Assembly (NCBI RefSeq): GCF_001605885.1
Contig: NZ_LRPE01000039.1
Location: 124,001 to 188,000, forward strand
Reading direction: 5' to 3'
Origin: Acinetobacter lactucae
GTDB taxonomy: Bacteria > Pseudomonadota > Gammaproteobacteria > Pseudomonadales > Moraxellaceae
Length of the DNA stretch: 64,000 nt
This document shows positions 46,712 through 55,872 of this stretch, piece after piece. The position numbers and the translations under genes were made by a program. The notes under the pieces were generated by a model. The model saw nothing but the letters and a program-made list of their open reading frames with translations. It did not search any database and was not told the DNA's origin. Position 1 is the first letter of the stretch; every line of letters starts with the position of its first letter.

Positions 46712-48838
46712 TTAATGATTTCTCACCAAAGTGTCATTAACAATTCGTGGCGTAACGAAAATCAATAACTCTTGCTTATCATCAGATTTCACATCTTTTC
46801 TAAATAAACGCCCAACTACAGGAATGTCTCCAAAGAAAGGAACCTTGGTTTGTGAGTTAGAAGTCGTCTGCTCAAATACCCCTCCTAAAATAACAGTTTC
46901 ACCATTATTGACCAGTACATTGGTATTGATATTATTTTTATTTAAAATTAACTCACCATTAGGTGCTTCACCAGCAACAGAATCCTTTGAAATATCCAAT
47001 TTCATTTGAATTTTACCGTCAGGGGTAATGCTCGGAGTAACGTCCAGGCTTAAAAGCGCATCTTTAAAAGAAGTACTTGCTGTAGCGCCAGCAGCAGAAT
47101 TCGTTGTGGTTTGATAAGGGACTTGTTGACCTGTCGCCACTCTGGCAGATTGTTTATCTGCGGTCATCACTTTAGGTGTGGAAATTACCTCACCATAGCC
47201 ATCAGCTTGTAGGGCAGAAAGTTCAAGATCAAGCATGAAATCCGACATACTGATCAAGCCAAAGGCAATACTTCCAGCTGGATTAGTTACCCCTAAATCG
47301 ACATTTAAATTATCTGGACGTTCAATCGTGTATTTGTAACCACCTGTGGTTTCATCTTTTTTAGGTTCTCTTAGATTCCACAAGGTCGTTTCACTCCCAC
47401 CAACTAACAAATTATTATTGTTAGTAATCCCTTGCGATAATATGCCCCATTTAACGCCGAGTTCTTTCGTAAAAGAAGTAGAGGCTCTTACAATACGAGC
47501 TTCAACCATGACTTGTTTGATCTGCACATCAATCAAATCAATCATTTTACGAACTTTATCAATGTTCTGGGAAGTATCATTTATAATCAAAGTGTTGGTA
47601 CGCGTATCAGCAACAGCACTACCTCGGAAGCTCAATAAACTTTCTAAAGCAAGAGAGTCTGAATTTGAGGTACGGTTTGCGACAGCAGTCTTACCATCCC
47701 GGGTATCTTCAATTAGCTTCAGCACATCTGCTGCTTTTGCATAGTTCAAACGAATATAATCCGTTTGGATCGGTGCTAATTTAATAGTTTGTGCTAAAGC
47801 TTTTGCTTCATCATCTTCTGCTTTGATTAACTCAGCGACTGGAGCAATCCAAATAACGTTACCATTTCTACGTTTATCTAAATTTTTAGTTTTTAAAATA
47901 ATATCAAGTGCTTGGTCCCATGGAACGTCTTTTAAACGTAAAGTGATGTTCCCTTGCACACTGTCAGCCGCAACCATATTAATGCCAGTAAAATCTGCCA
48001 ATAATTGTAAAACGCGTCGAACTTCAATATCTTGGAAATCAAGAGAAAGTTTATTCCCAGAATAATTAGATGGCTTAGATGAAGGGTTTACAGTTTTATC
48101 TTGAGGACGCTTTAGGCTAATGGTTAATTTATTTTCCGCCTGATAAGCCATATATTCATAGCTACCAGTGGATTGGATCGTAATAACACCATTGCCTTTT
48201 TCGTTATAAGATTCAATTGTCGAAACAAGCGTAGCAAAATCATTAACATTTAAGCGTTTAGCTAAATGCGCGGGAATTTTAGAACCTAATGTTTTTACTA
48301 CAACTTTGCTACCTTGTTGCTGCACATCAACAGGGGTATTACTACCTAGCAAATCGATAACAATAAGGCCTTCTCCTTGACCACCGCGCTGAAAGCCAAT
48401 ATTTGAAACACCTTGGGGTTGCATCACACTTGTTTGTGCGGGCTTCGCTATAGCTTGAGCTGTATTAATTTTTAAAATAAAAGTATTGCCTTCAATACGA
48501 GTAGTAAAAGCACCTGCTTCTTTTAAATTTACAGTCAAACGTGAACGCTGATTATCAGAGCTTACATCGACAGAGCTCGCCTCATTCGTTCCAATCGCTA
48601 CTTTTGACTGTGTGAGATTCTGCTGCGCTTTATTAAAATCTAAAATCAAACGTGAAGGATTTTCAAGTTGATATGCTTGTGGTTGCGGCGGCAAACCATT
48701 AAACATCACTCGAATTTCCGTACCCTGACCCGCTATTTGCGTCGGTACAATATTAATCATGCTGACCTGTGCAGACGCAACCTGCATAATTGCAATTGCT
48801 ACAGCTCCCATAGAAAACTGACGGAATACGTGATTCAT
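46712..48838 (-). CDS. pilQ: PilQ, type IV pilus secretin
   Basis: This 708-residue outer-membrane secretin forms the pore for the pilus and for DNA entry. A signal peptide ends near VASAQ (residue 24). AMIN-type peptidoglycan-binding repeats follow, then an N0/STN domain (LSLDFQDIEVRRVLQLLADFTGINMV, near residue 270), an N1 domain, and the C-terminal secretin core (QVMVEARIV, VISTPKVMTADKQSARVATGQQVPY, VLVNNGETVILGGVFE, VPFFGDIPVVGRLFR). It ends pilMNOPQ. Confidence 0.96.
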   Translation of the reverse strand: MNHVFRQFSMGAVAIAIMQVASAQVSMINIVPTQIAGQGTEIRVMFNGLPPQPQAYQLENPSRLILDFNKAQQNLTQSKVAIGTNEASSVDVSSDNQRSRLTVNLKEAGAFTTRIEGNTFILKINTAQAIAKPAQTSVMQPQGVSNIGFQRGGQGEGLIVIDLLGSNTPVDVQQQGSKVVVKTLGSKIPAHLAKRLNVNDFATLVSTIESYNEKGNGVITIQSTGSYEYMAYQAENKLTISLKRPQDKTVNPSSKPSNYSGNKLSLDFQDIEVRRVLQLLADFTGINMVAADSVQGNITLRLKDVPWDQALDIILKTKNLDKRRNGNVIWIAPVAELIKAEDDEAKALAQTIKLAPIQTDYIRLNYAKAADVLKLIEDTRDGKTAVANRTSNSDSLALESLLSFRGSAVADTRTNTLIINDTSQNIDKVRKMIDLIDVQIKQVMVEARIVRASTSFTKELGVKWGILSQGITNNNNLLVGGSETTLWNLREPKKDETTGGYKYTIERPDNLNVDLGVTNPAGSIAFGLISMSDFMLDLELSALQADGYGEVISTPKVMTADKQSARVATGQQVPYQTTTNSAAGATASTSFKDALLSLDVTPSITPDGKIQMKLDISKDSVAGEAPNGELILNKNNINTNVLVNNGETVILGGVFEQTTSNSQTKVPFFGDIPVVGRLFRKDVKSDDKQELLIFVTPRIVNDTLVRNH

Positions 48839-48900
48839 TGTCTAACCATCCCCAATAAATAATCTTTAAAAATAATTTTTTCTTTGTTATTCCCTAAATT

Positions 48901-49428
48901 TTAGGGTGCGGGTCCAATTAACACTAAGGTTCTTGGTCTTTCCACATAGCCTTCTCGTCCATCAGGGATAATTTCCACCAGATCAATCTGAGTCGGACCA
49001 ATATGGGTAATTCGACCTTGATTCATCCCGATATAGTTCCCGACCTGTACTCGCTCAATTTGTTGATCAGGTGTTTGGATCAGAGCCATGACTTGCCCGC
49101 GGCTGTTACGCATGCTGCCTTTCATATTTAAGGATTCTAATGCATAGCTTTCAAGGGGTTGAGGTGCTCGTGAGAAATTCGGATATACCCGTTTTCCCGC
49201 CATAATCTTGAGTTCAGCAGCAAGCGAGCTTGGTAAAAATGGGCTCTTTAACTGATGGGCTGCATAATTAAACTGTGGGACAGGTGTAAAAACAGGCGCT
49301 GGCTTTATAGCTTGCGGTGGCTGATTACGTATGTCGGCCATTTGCTGATTTACGGCATCAATTCTCGAGTCGCATCCGACTAAAACCAAGCCCACCCCAA
49401 GAGAAAGTAAAATTTTCTTTAATTTCAT
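48901..49428 (-). CDS. pilP: PilP, type IV pilus lipoprotein
   Basis: This 175-residue lipoprotein has lipobox LVGC (Cys19) and links the PilMNO inner-membrane platform to PilQ. The C-terminal beta domain (LNMKGSMRNSRGQVMALIQTPDQQIERVQVGNYIG…) is typical of PilP HR domains. Gene order between pilO and pilQ confirms it. Confidence 0.93.
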   Translation of the reverse strand: MKLKKILLSLGVGLVLVGCDSRIDAVNQQMADIRNQPPQAIKPAPVFTPVPQFNYAAHQLKSPFLPSSLAAELKIMAGKRVYPNFSRAPQPLESYALESLNMKGSMRNSRGQVMALIQTPDQQIERVQVGNYIGMNQGRITHIGPTQIDLVEIIPDGREGYVERPRTLVLIGPAP

Positions 49429-49439
49429 TAATTATCCTC

Positions 49440-50219
49440 CTACTTTCGCTTTGACTTCTTGATAGAAGGAATATTTACATTATGGCTATCGGAGGTGTTG
49501 GCTTGCGTCTCACCATTTCCCCCTTGTGGGTCATTATTATTTTGGTTTTCCCCAGCGCCCATATAGCGATAAGTTTTTGCTTTGATAGAATAATTAAGCA
49601 CAGGAATATCTGATTTACTATCCTTAACAGGAGCAGCTTCAACAATAAAATCATGCATCGTCACAATACGCGGTAATGCCGCAATACTGCTCACGAAAGC
49701 ACCGAAAGCGTGATAATCGCCTGTTGCCTCAATCGTAATCGGCTGTTCAATAAAAATTTCCTGCTTCACTTCATCTTCTAAACGGATATTTTTAAACTTC
49801 AGACCAGAATTCACTCCCGTTAAGTTAATATCTTCAACTAAACTTGGAATTTCGGTTTCTTTTGGCAATTGTTCTAACTGCTGATTGAAGTTGGCTTGCA
49901 TTTCTTGAAGTTGAAGCTGATATTGCTGCAAGTTACGTAATTTTGAGTCTTTTTCTCGAAACTCATTTAATAAATTACTTTCTTGTGCCTGAGCATTATC
50001 AATTGCTTGGAGCTTTGGCTGGATAGTAACAAAATAGCCCAAGGCCAATACAGCAAAGAAAATAAAAATCCAACACGTAATTTTCACAGATAATGGCCAA
50101 CTGCCATAGCTGTTCATATCGAGTGTATTAAATTGCTGAAGAAATTTTTCTAAAGTGATCTTTTTTTTCTTAGATGGAGCTTGTTCTAAAGACAGCTCAT
50201 GAAGTTCATGAGGACTCAT
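49440..50219 (-). CDS. pilO: PilO, pilus alignment subcomplex
   Basis: This 259-residue bitopic protein has one membrane helix near residues 47-67 (ITCWIFIFFAVLALGYFV), a coiled-coil (about 75-120) and a ferredoxin-like periplasmic domain. It pairs with PilN. It is longer than the Pseudomonas homologue through an N-terminal basic region and an NDPQGGNGETQ-rich tail. Its start overlaps the pilN stop (ATGA). Confidence 0.92.
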   Translation of the reverse strand: MSPHELHELSLEQAPSKKKKITLEKFLQQFNTLDMNSYGSWPLSVKITCWIFIFFAVLALGYFVTIQPKLQAIDNAQAQESNLLNEFREKDSKLRNLQQYQLQLQEMQANFNQQLEQLPKETEIPSLVEDINLTGVNSGLKFKNIRLEDEVKQEIFIEQPITIEATGDYHAFGAFVSSIAALPRIVTMHDFIVEAAPVKDSKSDIPVLNYSIKAKTYRYMGAGENQNNNDPQGGNGETQANTSDSHNVNIPSIKKSKRK

Positions 50220-50857
50220 TTTGCTACCTCCTTATCCGTACCTACAGACGTATTGGCGGTATCATCTGTTGTAGTCACTCCCATTTCCCCTACATCAACA
50301 GTAACAACAAAACTGCCATAGCTATCTTCTACTCGAGGAAGCAAAGAACTTACAGCCTTATCTTTTTTCTCTTCAGTCGCTAAGAAAGAATTCATAAAAG
50401 CGTTGCGATACCATGGTGATGCTTCGAGATTACGTAATAACTCTGCAACTGTATTTGGACTTTCCGCTTTACCTTCAATGGTAAATTTATCTCCAGTTCG
50501 GCTGAATTTAGTCAAATACATGGCTGCTGGAGTCACGCGTACCAATTCATCCACCAAACGTACAACGACTGGACGCTGGCTTTGTAAGCCTTGAATGAGC
50601 TTCATACGCTCAATAATTGCGTCACGCTGTTCTTGCAAGCCATTTAAGGTTTTAAGCTGTTGATCTAGATTCTGGTTTGTACTGATAATGAGTTGATTCG
50701 CTTGTTCTTGATCACTGAGTTTTTGATTCAAATAAAACCACCCAGAAAATACAGTGGTTATCCCCAAAACAACGACCCCAAAACATAAAATAATAAATTG
50801 TTTTTTGCGCTGCTCCCGAAGCCCATCACGCCAAGGGAGTAAATTAATTGTTGCCAT
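50216..50857 (-). CDS. pilN: PilN, pilus alignment subcomplex
   Basis: This 213-residue protein carries the conserved N-terminus INLLPWRDGLREQRKKQF, which docks onto PilM, then one membrane helix (about 24-44), a coiled-coil and a periplasmic domain. The start overlaps the pilM stop as TAATG. Confidence 0.94.
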   Translation of the reverse strand: MATINLLPWRDGLREQRKKQFIILCFGVVVLGITTVFSGWFYLNQKLSDQEQANQLIISTNQNLDQQLKTLNGLQEQRDAIIERMKLIQGLQSQRPVVVRLVDELVRVTPAAMYLTKFSRTGDKFTIEGKAESPNTVAELLRNLEASPWYRNAFMNSFLATEEKKDKAVSSLLPRVEDSYGSFVVTVDVGEMGVTTTDDTANTSVGTDKEVAK

Positions 50858-51915
50858 TAATCAAAACTCCTTAAGGCCAAGCCACACGCCACCATTAATG
50901 ATGAGGCATCATTTTCAATTTTTTGAATATCGACTTGAGGAGAAAAGCCCATTTGTAAAAACGGATTAGCAATAGTGACTCGGTAACCAAGTTTTTGCTG
51001 CAACAATTTCGCAAGGCCTGGAATGTTGGCATTACCACCTGCAAGCAAAATATGATCTATTTCATTGAATTGGGATGAAGAGAAGAAAAATTGTAGAGAT
51101 CTAGCAGCTTGCTGAACTACAGCATCTAGAAATGGTTCTAAGATTTCGATGTCATAATCATCTGGTAAAGAACGTTCCTTTTTAGCGCGTCCCGCTTCTT
51201 CTAATGACAAACCATAACGACTTTGAATTTCCAAAGTAAGCTGTTTACCGCCAAAGACTTGTTCACGGGTGTAAATGATTTTGCCATTTTGCATAACCGA
51301 TAATGTGGTCATGGTATGGCCAATATCTAAAATACCAATGGTACTTGCACCCATGGGTAAGCTATCAGCAAACACACTAAAAGCACGCTCGACAGCATAA
51401 CTCTCGACATCAGCAAGTTTAGGCGTTAAATCTACCAGTTCCAGTACTTCTACGCGTGTTTCAACATTTTCTGTGCGCGTTGCGACTAAAAGTACATTCA
51501 CACGATTTGGATTTGGCAGTCGATCTGGTAAAACCTCAAAATCAAGGCTCACCTCATCCAAAGGGAACGGTATATATTGCTCCGCATCTAATCGAATCTG
51601 AACTTCACGCTCATCATCGTTCATATCTGCATCCATTTCGATAGTTTTATGAATAACCGTCGATGTTGGAACAGCAATTGCAGCGTTACTGGTTTGGGGA
51701 TTTGCTAAATTCATCGCCCTTTCCAAAGCTTCTGCAACTGCTTCAGGATTCAAGATATTTTTTTCAACTACACTGTTCTCAGGTAAAGGTGTTAAAGCAT
51801 AGCTTTCCACCCAATATTTACCGTTCTTAACAGAGAGCTCTAACAACTTAACAGAAGTCGAACTAATATCGACACCCATTAACCCCTTATTCGGTTTACG
51901 ATATAACCTGAGCAC
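50857..51915 (-). CDS. pilM: PilM, actin-like pilus assembly protein
   Basis: This 352-residue cytoplasmic ATP-binding protein of the FtsA/actin fold shows GVDISSTSVKLLEL, IGILDIGHTMTTLSVM and HILLAGGNANIPGLAKLL. It binds the N-terminus of PilN. The start codon is GTG at 51915 with AGGAC 7 bases upstream. It heads pilMNOPQ-aroK-aroB, divergent from ponA, the standard gammaproteobacterial arrangement. Confidence 0.95.
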   Translation of the reverse strand: MLRLYRKPNKGLMGVDISSTSVKLLELSVKNGKYWVESYALTPLPENSVVEKNILNPEAVAEALERAMNLANPQTSNAAIAVPTSTVIHKTIEMDADMNDDEREVQIRLDAEQYIPFPLDEVSLDFEVLPDRLPNPNRVNVLLVATRTENVETRVEVLELVDLTPKLADVESYAVERAFSVFADSLPMGASTIGILDIGHTMTTLSVMQNGKIIYTREQVFGGKQLTLEIQSRYGLSLEEAGRAKKERSLPDDYDIEILEPFLDAVVQQAARSLQFFFSSSQFNEIDHILLAGGNANIPGLAKLLQQKLGYRVTIANPFLQMGFSPQVDIQKIENDASSLMVACGLALRSFD

Positions 51916-52002
51916 ACTATTGTCCTATTATTTTTTTATCCCCAAAAAAAATTACAAACCAATAATCTCGATCTTTATTTTTACACGGATACAATATCTC
52001 AT

Positions 52003-52032
52003 CTAACAATCCGCATGTCTAAAGGCTATACT
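52003..52032 (+). promoter_or_regulatory. Probable ponA promoter
   Basis: CTAACA, an 18-base spacer and TATACT lie 45 bases before the ponA ATG. Confidence 0.45.
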
Positions 52033-52076
52033 GACCGCAATTAGTTTGTATTCGATCTTATTAAAGCTTACTTATC

Positions 52077-54638
52077 ATGAAAAAGCTATCCAGTTTGGGC
52101 TTCGTGCGTCCAATTTTTTTGATCATTATTATTATCTTAGTCTCACTTCCGATGGGCTTTTATGGCATGTATCTCTATATCGCCCCATCGCTTCCAGAAA
52201 TGAGTTCACTAAAAAAAGCTCCGCTTTTAAAACCACTACAGGTCTATACTTCAGATAATCAACTGATTGCGGAGTACGGTGGTAAGCTTTCTATTCCGGT
52301 TGAATACAAACAAATTCCTCCTGCTTTCATCCATGCATTTTTAGCAGCAGAAGATTCTTCTTTCTTTGAACATAGCGGGATTAGTTTTAAGGGATTAGGT
52401 CGAGCTCTGAGCGAAAGTGTGACGGGTTCAGATGTGCAAACTGGTGGTTCAACGATCACCATGCAAGTTGCAAAGAACTATTATTTGAGTCCAGAAAGAA
52501 CCTTAAAACGTAAAATAACCGAAATCTTTTTGGCTCGAAAAATTGAGCAAAATTTGTCTAAAGAAGAAATTCTCAGTCTCTATGTGAATAAAATCTTCTT
52601 AGGGAAAAATGCGTATGGTATCGCGGCAGCAGCTAAAATTTATTATAACAAAAGCATTAATGAGCTCAGCATTGCTCAAATGGCAATGATCGCAGGTTTG
52701 CCAAAAGCACCTTCTAAATATAACCCTGTAGTTAATCCTGAGCGCGCACTCGAACGACGTAACTGGATTTTAGGCCGTATGTTACAGCTGGGTTATATTT
52801 CTCAAGCAGAATATCAAAAAGCAGTTGCAGAGCCGATTAATTTAAACATGCCCAATCGGGATTTAAATAATATTCATCCCTATGCTGGGGAAATGGTTCG
52901 TTCAGAACTTGTAAAGCATTTTGGTGAACAAGCGATTGATTCTGGTTATAAAGTTTACACAACAATTAATGCTAAACGTCAAGCAATTGCAGAAAAAGCT
53001 GTGCAAGATGGTCTTGAAGCTTATGACCGTCGTCATGGCTGGCGTGGTGCAGAAGCACATGATAAACCGTTAACTGAATTTAGAGCATATGCCAACACTT
53101 ATCCTGCACAAGTCACTAAGGTAAATAGCAGCTCTTTTGAAGCATTAATGCAAGATGGCTCAACCGTTACTGTTCAGTGGTCAGGCATGTCATGGGCACG
53201 TCCCTATCGTAGTGCAAATAGTGTAGGTGGGGCTCCTTCACGTGCATCTCAAATTGTGAAAGTTAAAGATATTGTTCGTTTACGCCCAAATGATAATAAA
53301 ACAGCATGGTCTTTAGTTCAGGTTCCAAAAGTTCAAGGTCAACTCATTGCCATCAATCCTAACGATGGTTCAATTGAAGCAATTGTAGGTGGTTATAACT
53401 TCTACCAATCAAAATTTAACCGCGCGCTACAAGGTTGGCGTCAACCTGGGTCTACGATCAAACCATTCCTCTATGCTTTAGCATTAGAAAGAGGTATGAC
53501 CCCCTATAGTATGGTGAATGATAGTCCAATTACGATTGGTAAATGGACACCACGAAACTCTGATGGGCGTTACTTAGGTATGATCCCATTACGTCGTGCT
53601 TTATATTTGTCTCGTAACACCGTATCAGTAAGACTTCTACAAACCGTAGGGATTGAACGTACTCGCCAATTATTTATGGATTTTGGTTTACAAGAAGATC
53701 AAATTCCACGTAACTACACCATTGCCTTAGGTACTCCTCAAGTATTACCAATTCAAATGGCAACTGGTTATGCAACGTTTGCAAACGGCGGCTACCGTGT
53801 TCAACCGCATTTCATTCAACGTATTGAAGATGCTTACGGCAAAGTCATTTATGAAGCCAAACCAGAATACGCATGTATTCCATGTATTAATGCACCTGAT
53901 ACAACGGATGAAGAGCAAAAACCTAAAACGACTGATGATGAAGTCATTGAAGTTACGAATAAAGACATAGAACAGAAAGAAAACGCAGCTAAGCAGCTTA
54001 ATCTTAAACAGACTGACAAAAACAATAGTCAATATCGCCAAGCTCAACGTATTTTAAAATCAAGCTCTGCTTATGATATGGCGAACATCTTACGTGATGT
54101 AATTGAGCATGGTACAGGTCGTGCTGCACTTAAAATTGGCCGTAGTGATTTAGGTGGTAAAACAGGTACTACGAATGATGCAAAAGATGCATGGTTTGCA
54201 GGCTTCAACGGCAAGTTAGTGACTGTAGCATGGGTTGGTTTTGACCAACCGACTACGCTTGGCCGCCGTGAATATGGTGGTATTGCTGCATTACCAATCT
54301 GGATTAATTTTATGGGTCAAGCATTACAAGGTACGCCAGCAGCTTGGGTTCGTTTAGATAAAGATGCTCAAGGCCCTATTTCTCGTGACAAACAACAAAC
54401 CGTTACTGAAGTAGGCGATAAGAAAACTTATCGTGCAGCTCCCCCATTAGCACGTCCACTTTATCGCCCAGCACCTCCACAACCGAAACTGAGCAATGAC
54501 AATGACTTCTCTGATTTACCGGGTGAAGAAATTGTTATTCCATCTAAGGCTGCACCTCCTGCTATGAAACCTTCACAGGAGCCTGCGCCTAAGCGTGAAA
54601 AAGATGAATTAGAAAATCTGATTAATCAGATTGAATAA
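52077..54638 (+). CDS. ponA: Class A penicillin-binding protein 1a
   Basis: This 853-residue bifunctional peptidoglycan synthase has one N-terminal membrane anchor (about 10-32). The GT51 transglycosylase domain has catalytic E92 in AAEDSSFFEHSG, then GGSTITMQVAKN. An OB-like linker follows. The transpeptidase has the three penicillin-binding motifs S459-TIK (QPGSTIKPF), S512-RN and K695-TG (GGKTGTTNDAKDAWF). The tail is proline-rich. The Gram-negative PBP1a length and the divergent pilM support the call. The ribosome-binding site is weak. Confidence 0.95.
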   Translation: MKKLSSLGFVRPIFLIIIIILVSLPMGFYGMYLYIAPSLPEMSSLKKAPLLKPLQVYTSDNQLIAEYGGKLSIPVEYKQIPPAFIHAFLAAEDSSFFEHSGISFKGLGRALSESVTGSDVQTGGSTITMQVAKNYYLSPERTLKRKITEIFLARKIEQNLSKEEILSLYVNKIFLGKNAYGIAAAAKIYYNKSINELSIAQMAMIAGLPKAPSKYNPVVNPERALERRNWILGRMLQLGYISQAEYQKAVAEPINLNMPNRDLNNIHPYAGEMVRSELVKHFGEQAIDSGYKVYTTINAKRQAIAEKAVQDGLEAYDRRHGWRGAEAHDKPLTEFRAYANTYPAQVTKVNSSSFEALMQDGSTVTVQWSGMSWARPYRSANSVGGAPSRASQIVKVKDIVRLRPNDNKTAWSLVQVPKVQGQLIAINPNDGSIEAIVGGYNFYQSKFNRALQGWRQPGSTIKPFLYALALERGMTPYSMVNDSPITIGKWTPRNSDGRYLGMIPLRRALYLSRNTVSVRLLQTVGIERTRQLFMDFGLQEDQIPRNYTIALGTPQVLPIQMATGYATFANGGYRVQPHFIQRIEDAYGKVIYEAKPEYACIPCINAPDTTDEEQKPKTTDDEVIEVTNKDIEQKENAAKQLNLKQTDKNNSQYRQAQRILKSSSAYDMANILRDVIEHGTGRAALKIGRSDLGGKTGTTNDAKDAWFAGFNGKLVTVAWVGFDQPTTLGRREYGGIAALPIWINFMGQALQGTPAAWVRLDKDAQGPISRDKQQTVTEVGDKKTYRAAPPLARPLYRPAPPQPKLSNDNDFSDLPGEEIVIPSKAAPPAMKPSQEPAPKREKDELENLINQIE

Positions 54639-54640
54639 TA

Positions 54641-54671
54641 GAAAAAGCCATCGTTAGATGGCTTTTTTATT
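54641..54671. terminator. Bidirectional terminator, ponA / rlmA
   Basis: AAAAAGCCATC/GATGGCTTTTT with a 4-base loop. It overlaps the last codons of rlmA; the rlmA stop lies in the loop region. Confidence 0.85.
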
Positions 54672-55478
54672 GCGCTTCTGAAAGACATAAATTTGAAAAG
54701 ATGCTGTTACTTCTAATTGTGCTTGCTGCTCTAACTGCAAGCGACGCTCAGGAGAAGCTTTGTAAGCATAAGGCGTCATAGCAATCAGATTTTTTAAAGC
54801 CTGTTGATCAAGCACAAAAGGCGCATCAATAATTTGCTCTTGTTTTAGCTCAAACAAATCTTGTAGTTGCTCTACAAACTTTTCTGGCGTGTGAGGATTC
54901 ACTTGTTCAAAAAGAGCTTCACGCATGGCATACAAATGTTCCGAGGCAGGCGTAACAACTATTAAATAACCCTCATCTTTTAAAACACGCGCAATTTCTG
55001 TTTGCGGAATAGGACTAAATAAACTGGTGCAGGCATCCATACTCTGATCTAGCACAGGTAAAGTTGCCCCTGTTCCTACAACCCAAGTTACTTCAGCATT
55101 AACCTTTGCTGCGCGCTGTACGGCATTTTTTGCAATATCAACACCAACACACTGCTCAACGACTTGCTGCATGGCACTTGTATAGTAGCCCTCACCACAA
55201 CCAATATCGAGTATCGCTTTTACATTGAGTTGCTTTAATAAAGCGACTACAGCCTGCTGTAATGGCTGATAGTAACCCCCTTGTAAAAAAGCACGGCGTG
55301 CATCTACTGACTCGGGTGTATCCCCTGGGTTTTTACTATGTTTATGTTGCACAACATGTAAATTGACATAACCTTGTTTAGCCACATCATAACTATGTCC
55401 TTGCTCACATCGCCAAGTTCTTTTAGTTAAATTTAGGGACTGACGACACACAGGACACATTAAAATTTGCTTAGCCAC
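54654..55478 (-). CDS. rlmA: RlmA, 23S rRNA (guanine-745-N1) methyltransferase
   Basis: This 274-residue SAM enzyme has an N-terminal zinc finger (C8, C11, C24, H28: CPVC…CEQGH), typical of RlmA(I), then QGYVNLHVVQHKHSKNPGD and the SAM motif AILDIGCGEGYYTSAM near residue 92. It methylates G745 in domain II of 23S rRNA. The start appears to be GTG at 55478, two bases after the preceding stop; an ATG at 55460 would cut into the finger. Confidence 0.87.
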   Translation of the reverse strand: MAKQILMCPVCRQSLNLTKRTWRCEQGHSYDVAKQGYVNLHVVQHKHSKNPGDTPESVDARRAFLQGGYYQPLQQAVVALLKQLNVKAILDIGCGEGYYTSAMQQVVEQCVGVDIAKNAVQRAAKVNAEVTWVVGTGATLPVLDQSMDACTSLFSPIPQTEIARVLKDEGYLIVVTPASEHLYAMREALFEQVNPHTPEKFVEQLQDLFELKQEQIIDAPFVLDQQALKNLIAMTPYAYKASPERRLQLEQQAQLEVTASFQIYVFQKRNKKAI

Positions 55479-55480
55479 TT

Positions 55481-55813
55481 TTAATTATTCTCTTGTTCTT
55501 TTTGTTGTAAATAAGCCTTTGCATGCAGTCCAACAAAGGTACGGCCTGCATTTGTACCACTAATCCACTCATCTACCTGAAACAAATCAAACAGACCTAC
55601 TTTGACCAAGGTTGGAATTGCGATCTTTAACTCTTCCTCAATTTGTCCTCTTTGCCCTGCATTATATAATTCAATATTGTGCAGCATTGTGGCTACAGTT
55701 CCTGTTTGAACCTGACTTCCATCTTTAAGTACAACTTGAGGTAATACTTCGCCCTCTCCAACTACTTTTTGATTAATCACAGATAATTGATCTAGACCAG
55801 CAACTTTTGTCAT
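55481..55813 (-). CDS. Conserved small protein of unknown function
   Basis: This 110-residue protein has no signal peptide, membrane segment or motif I recognise. It shows a mixed strand/helix pattern with GQRGQIEEELKIAIPTLVKVGLFDLFQVDEWI as the most conserved-looking stretch. GGAGAGGTGA precedes the ATG, a strong ribosome-binding site, but directly behind the hairpin terminator of mraY, so there is no room for a normal promoter. It is immediately followed by rlmA and probably cotranscribed with it. Real gene, function unknown. Confidence 0.72.
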   Translation of the reverse strand: MTKVAGLDQLSVINQKVVGEGEVLPQVVLKDGSQVQTGTVATMLHNIELYNAGQRGQIEEELKIAIPTLVKVGLFDLFQVDEWISGTNAGRTFVGLHAKAYLQQKEQENN

Positions 55814-55825
55814 TCACCTCTCCAA

Positions 55826-55852
55826 TAAAAAAAGCCAGTAGAACTGGCTTTA
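55826..55852 (-). terminator. mraY terminator / attenuator
   Basis: AAAGCCAGT/ACTGGCTTT with a 3-base loop and a T-run on the minus strand. The T-run touches the ribosome-binding site of the next gene. Confidence 0.8.
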
Positions 55853-55872
55853 TATTGACACTAAAATAAGAT

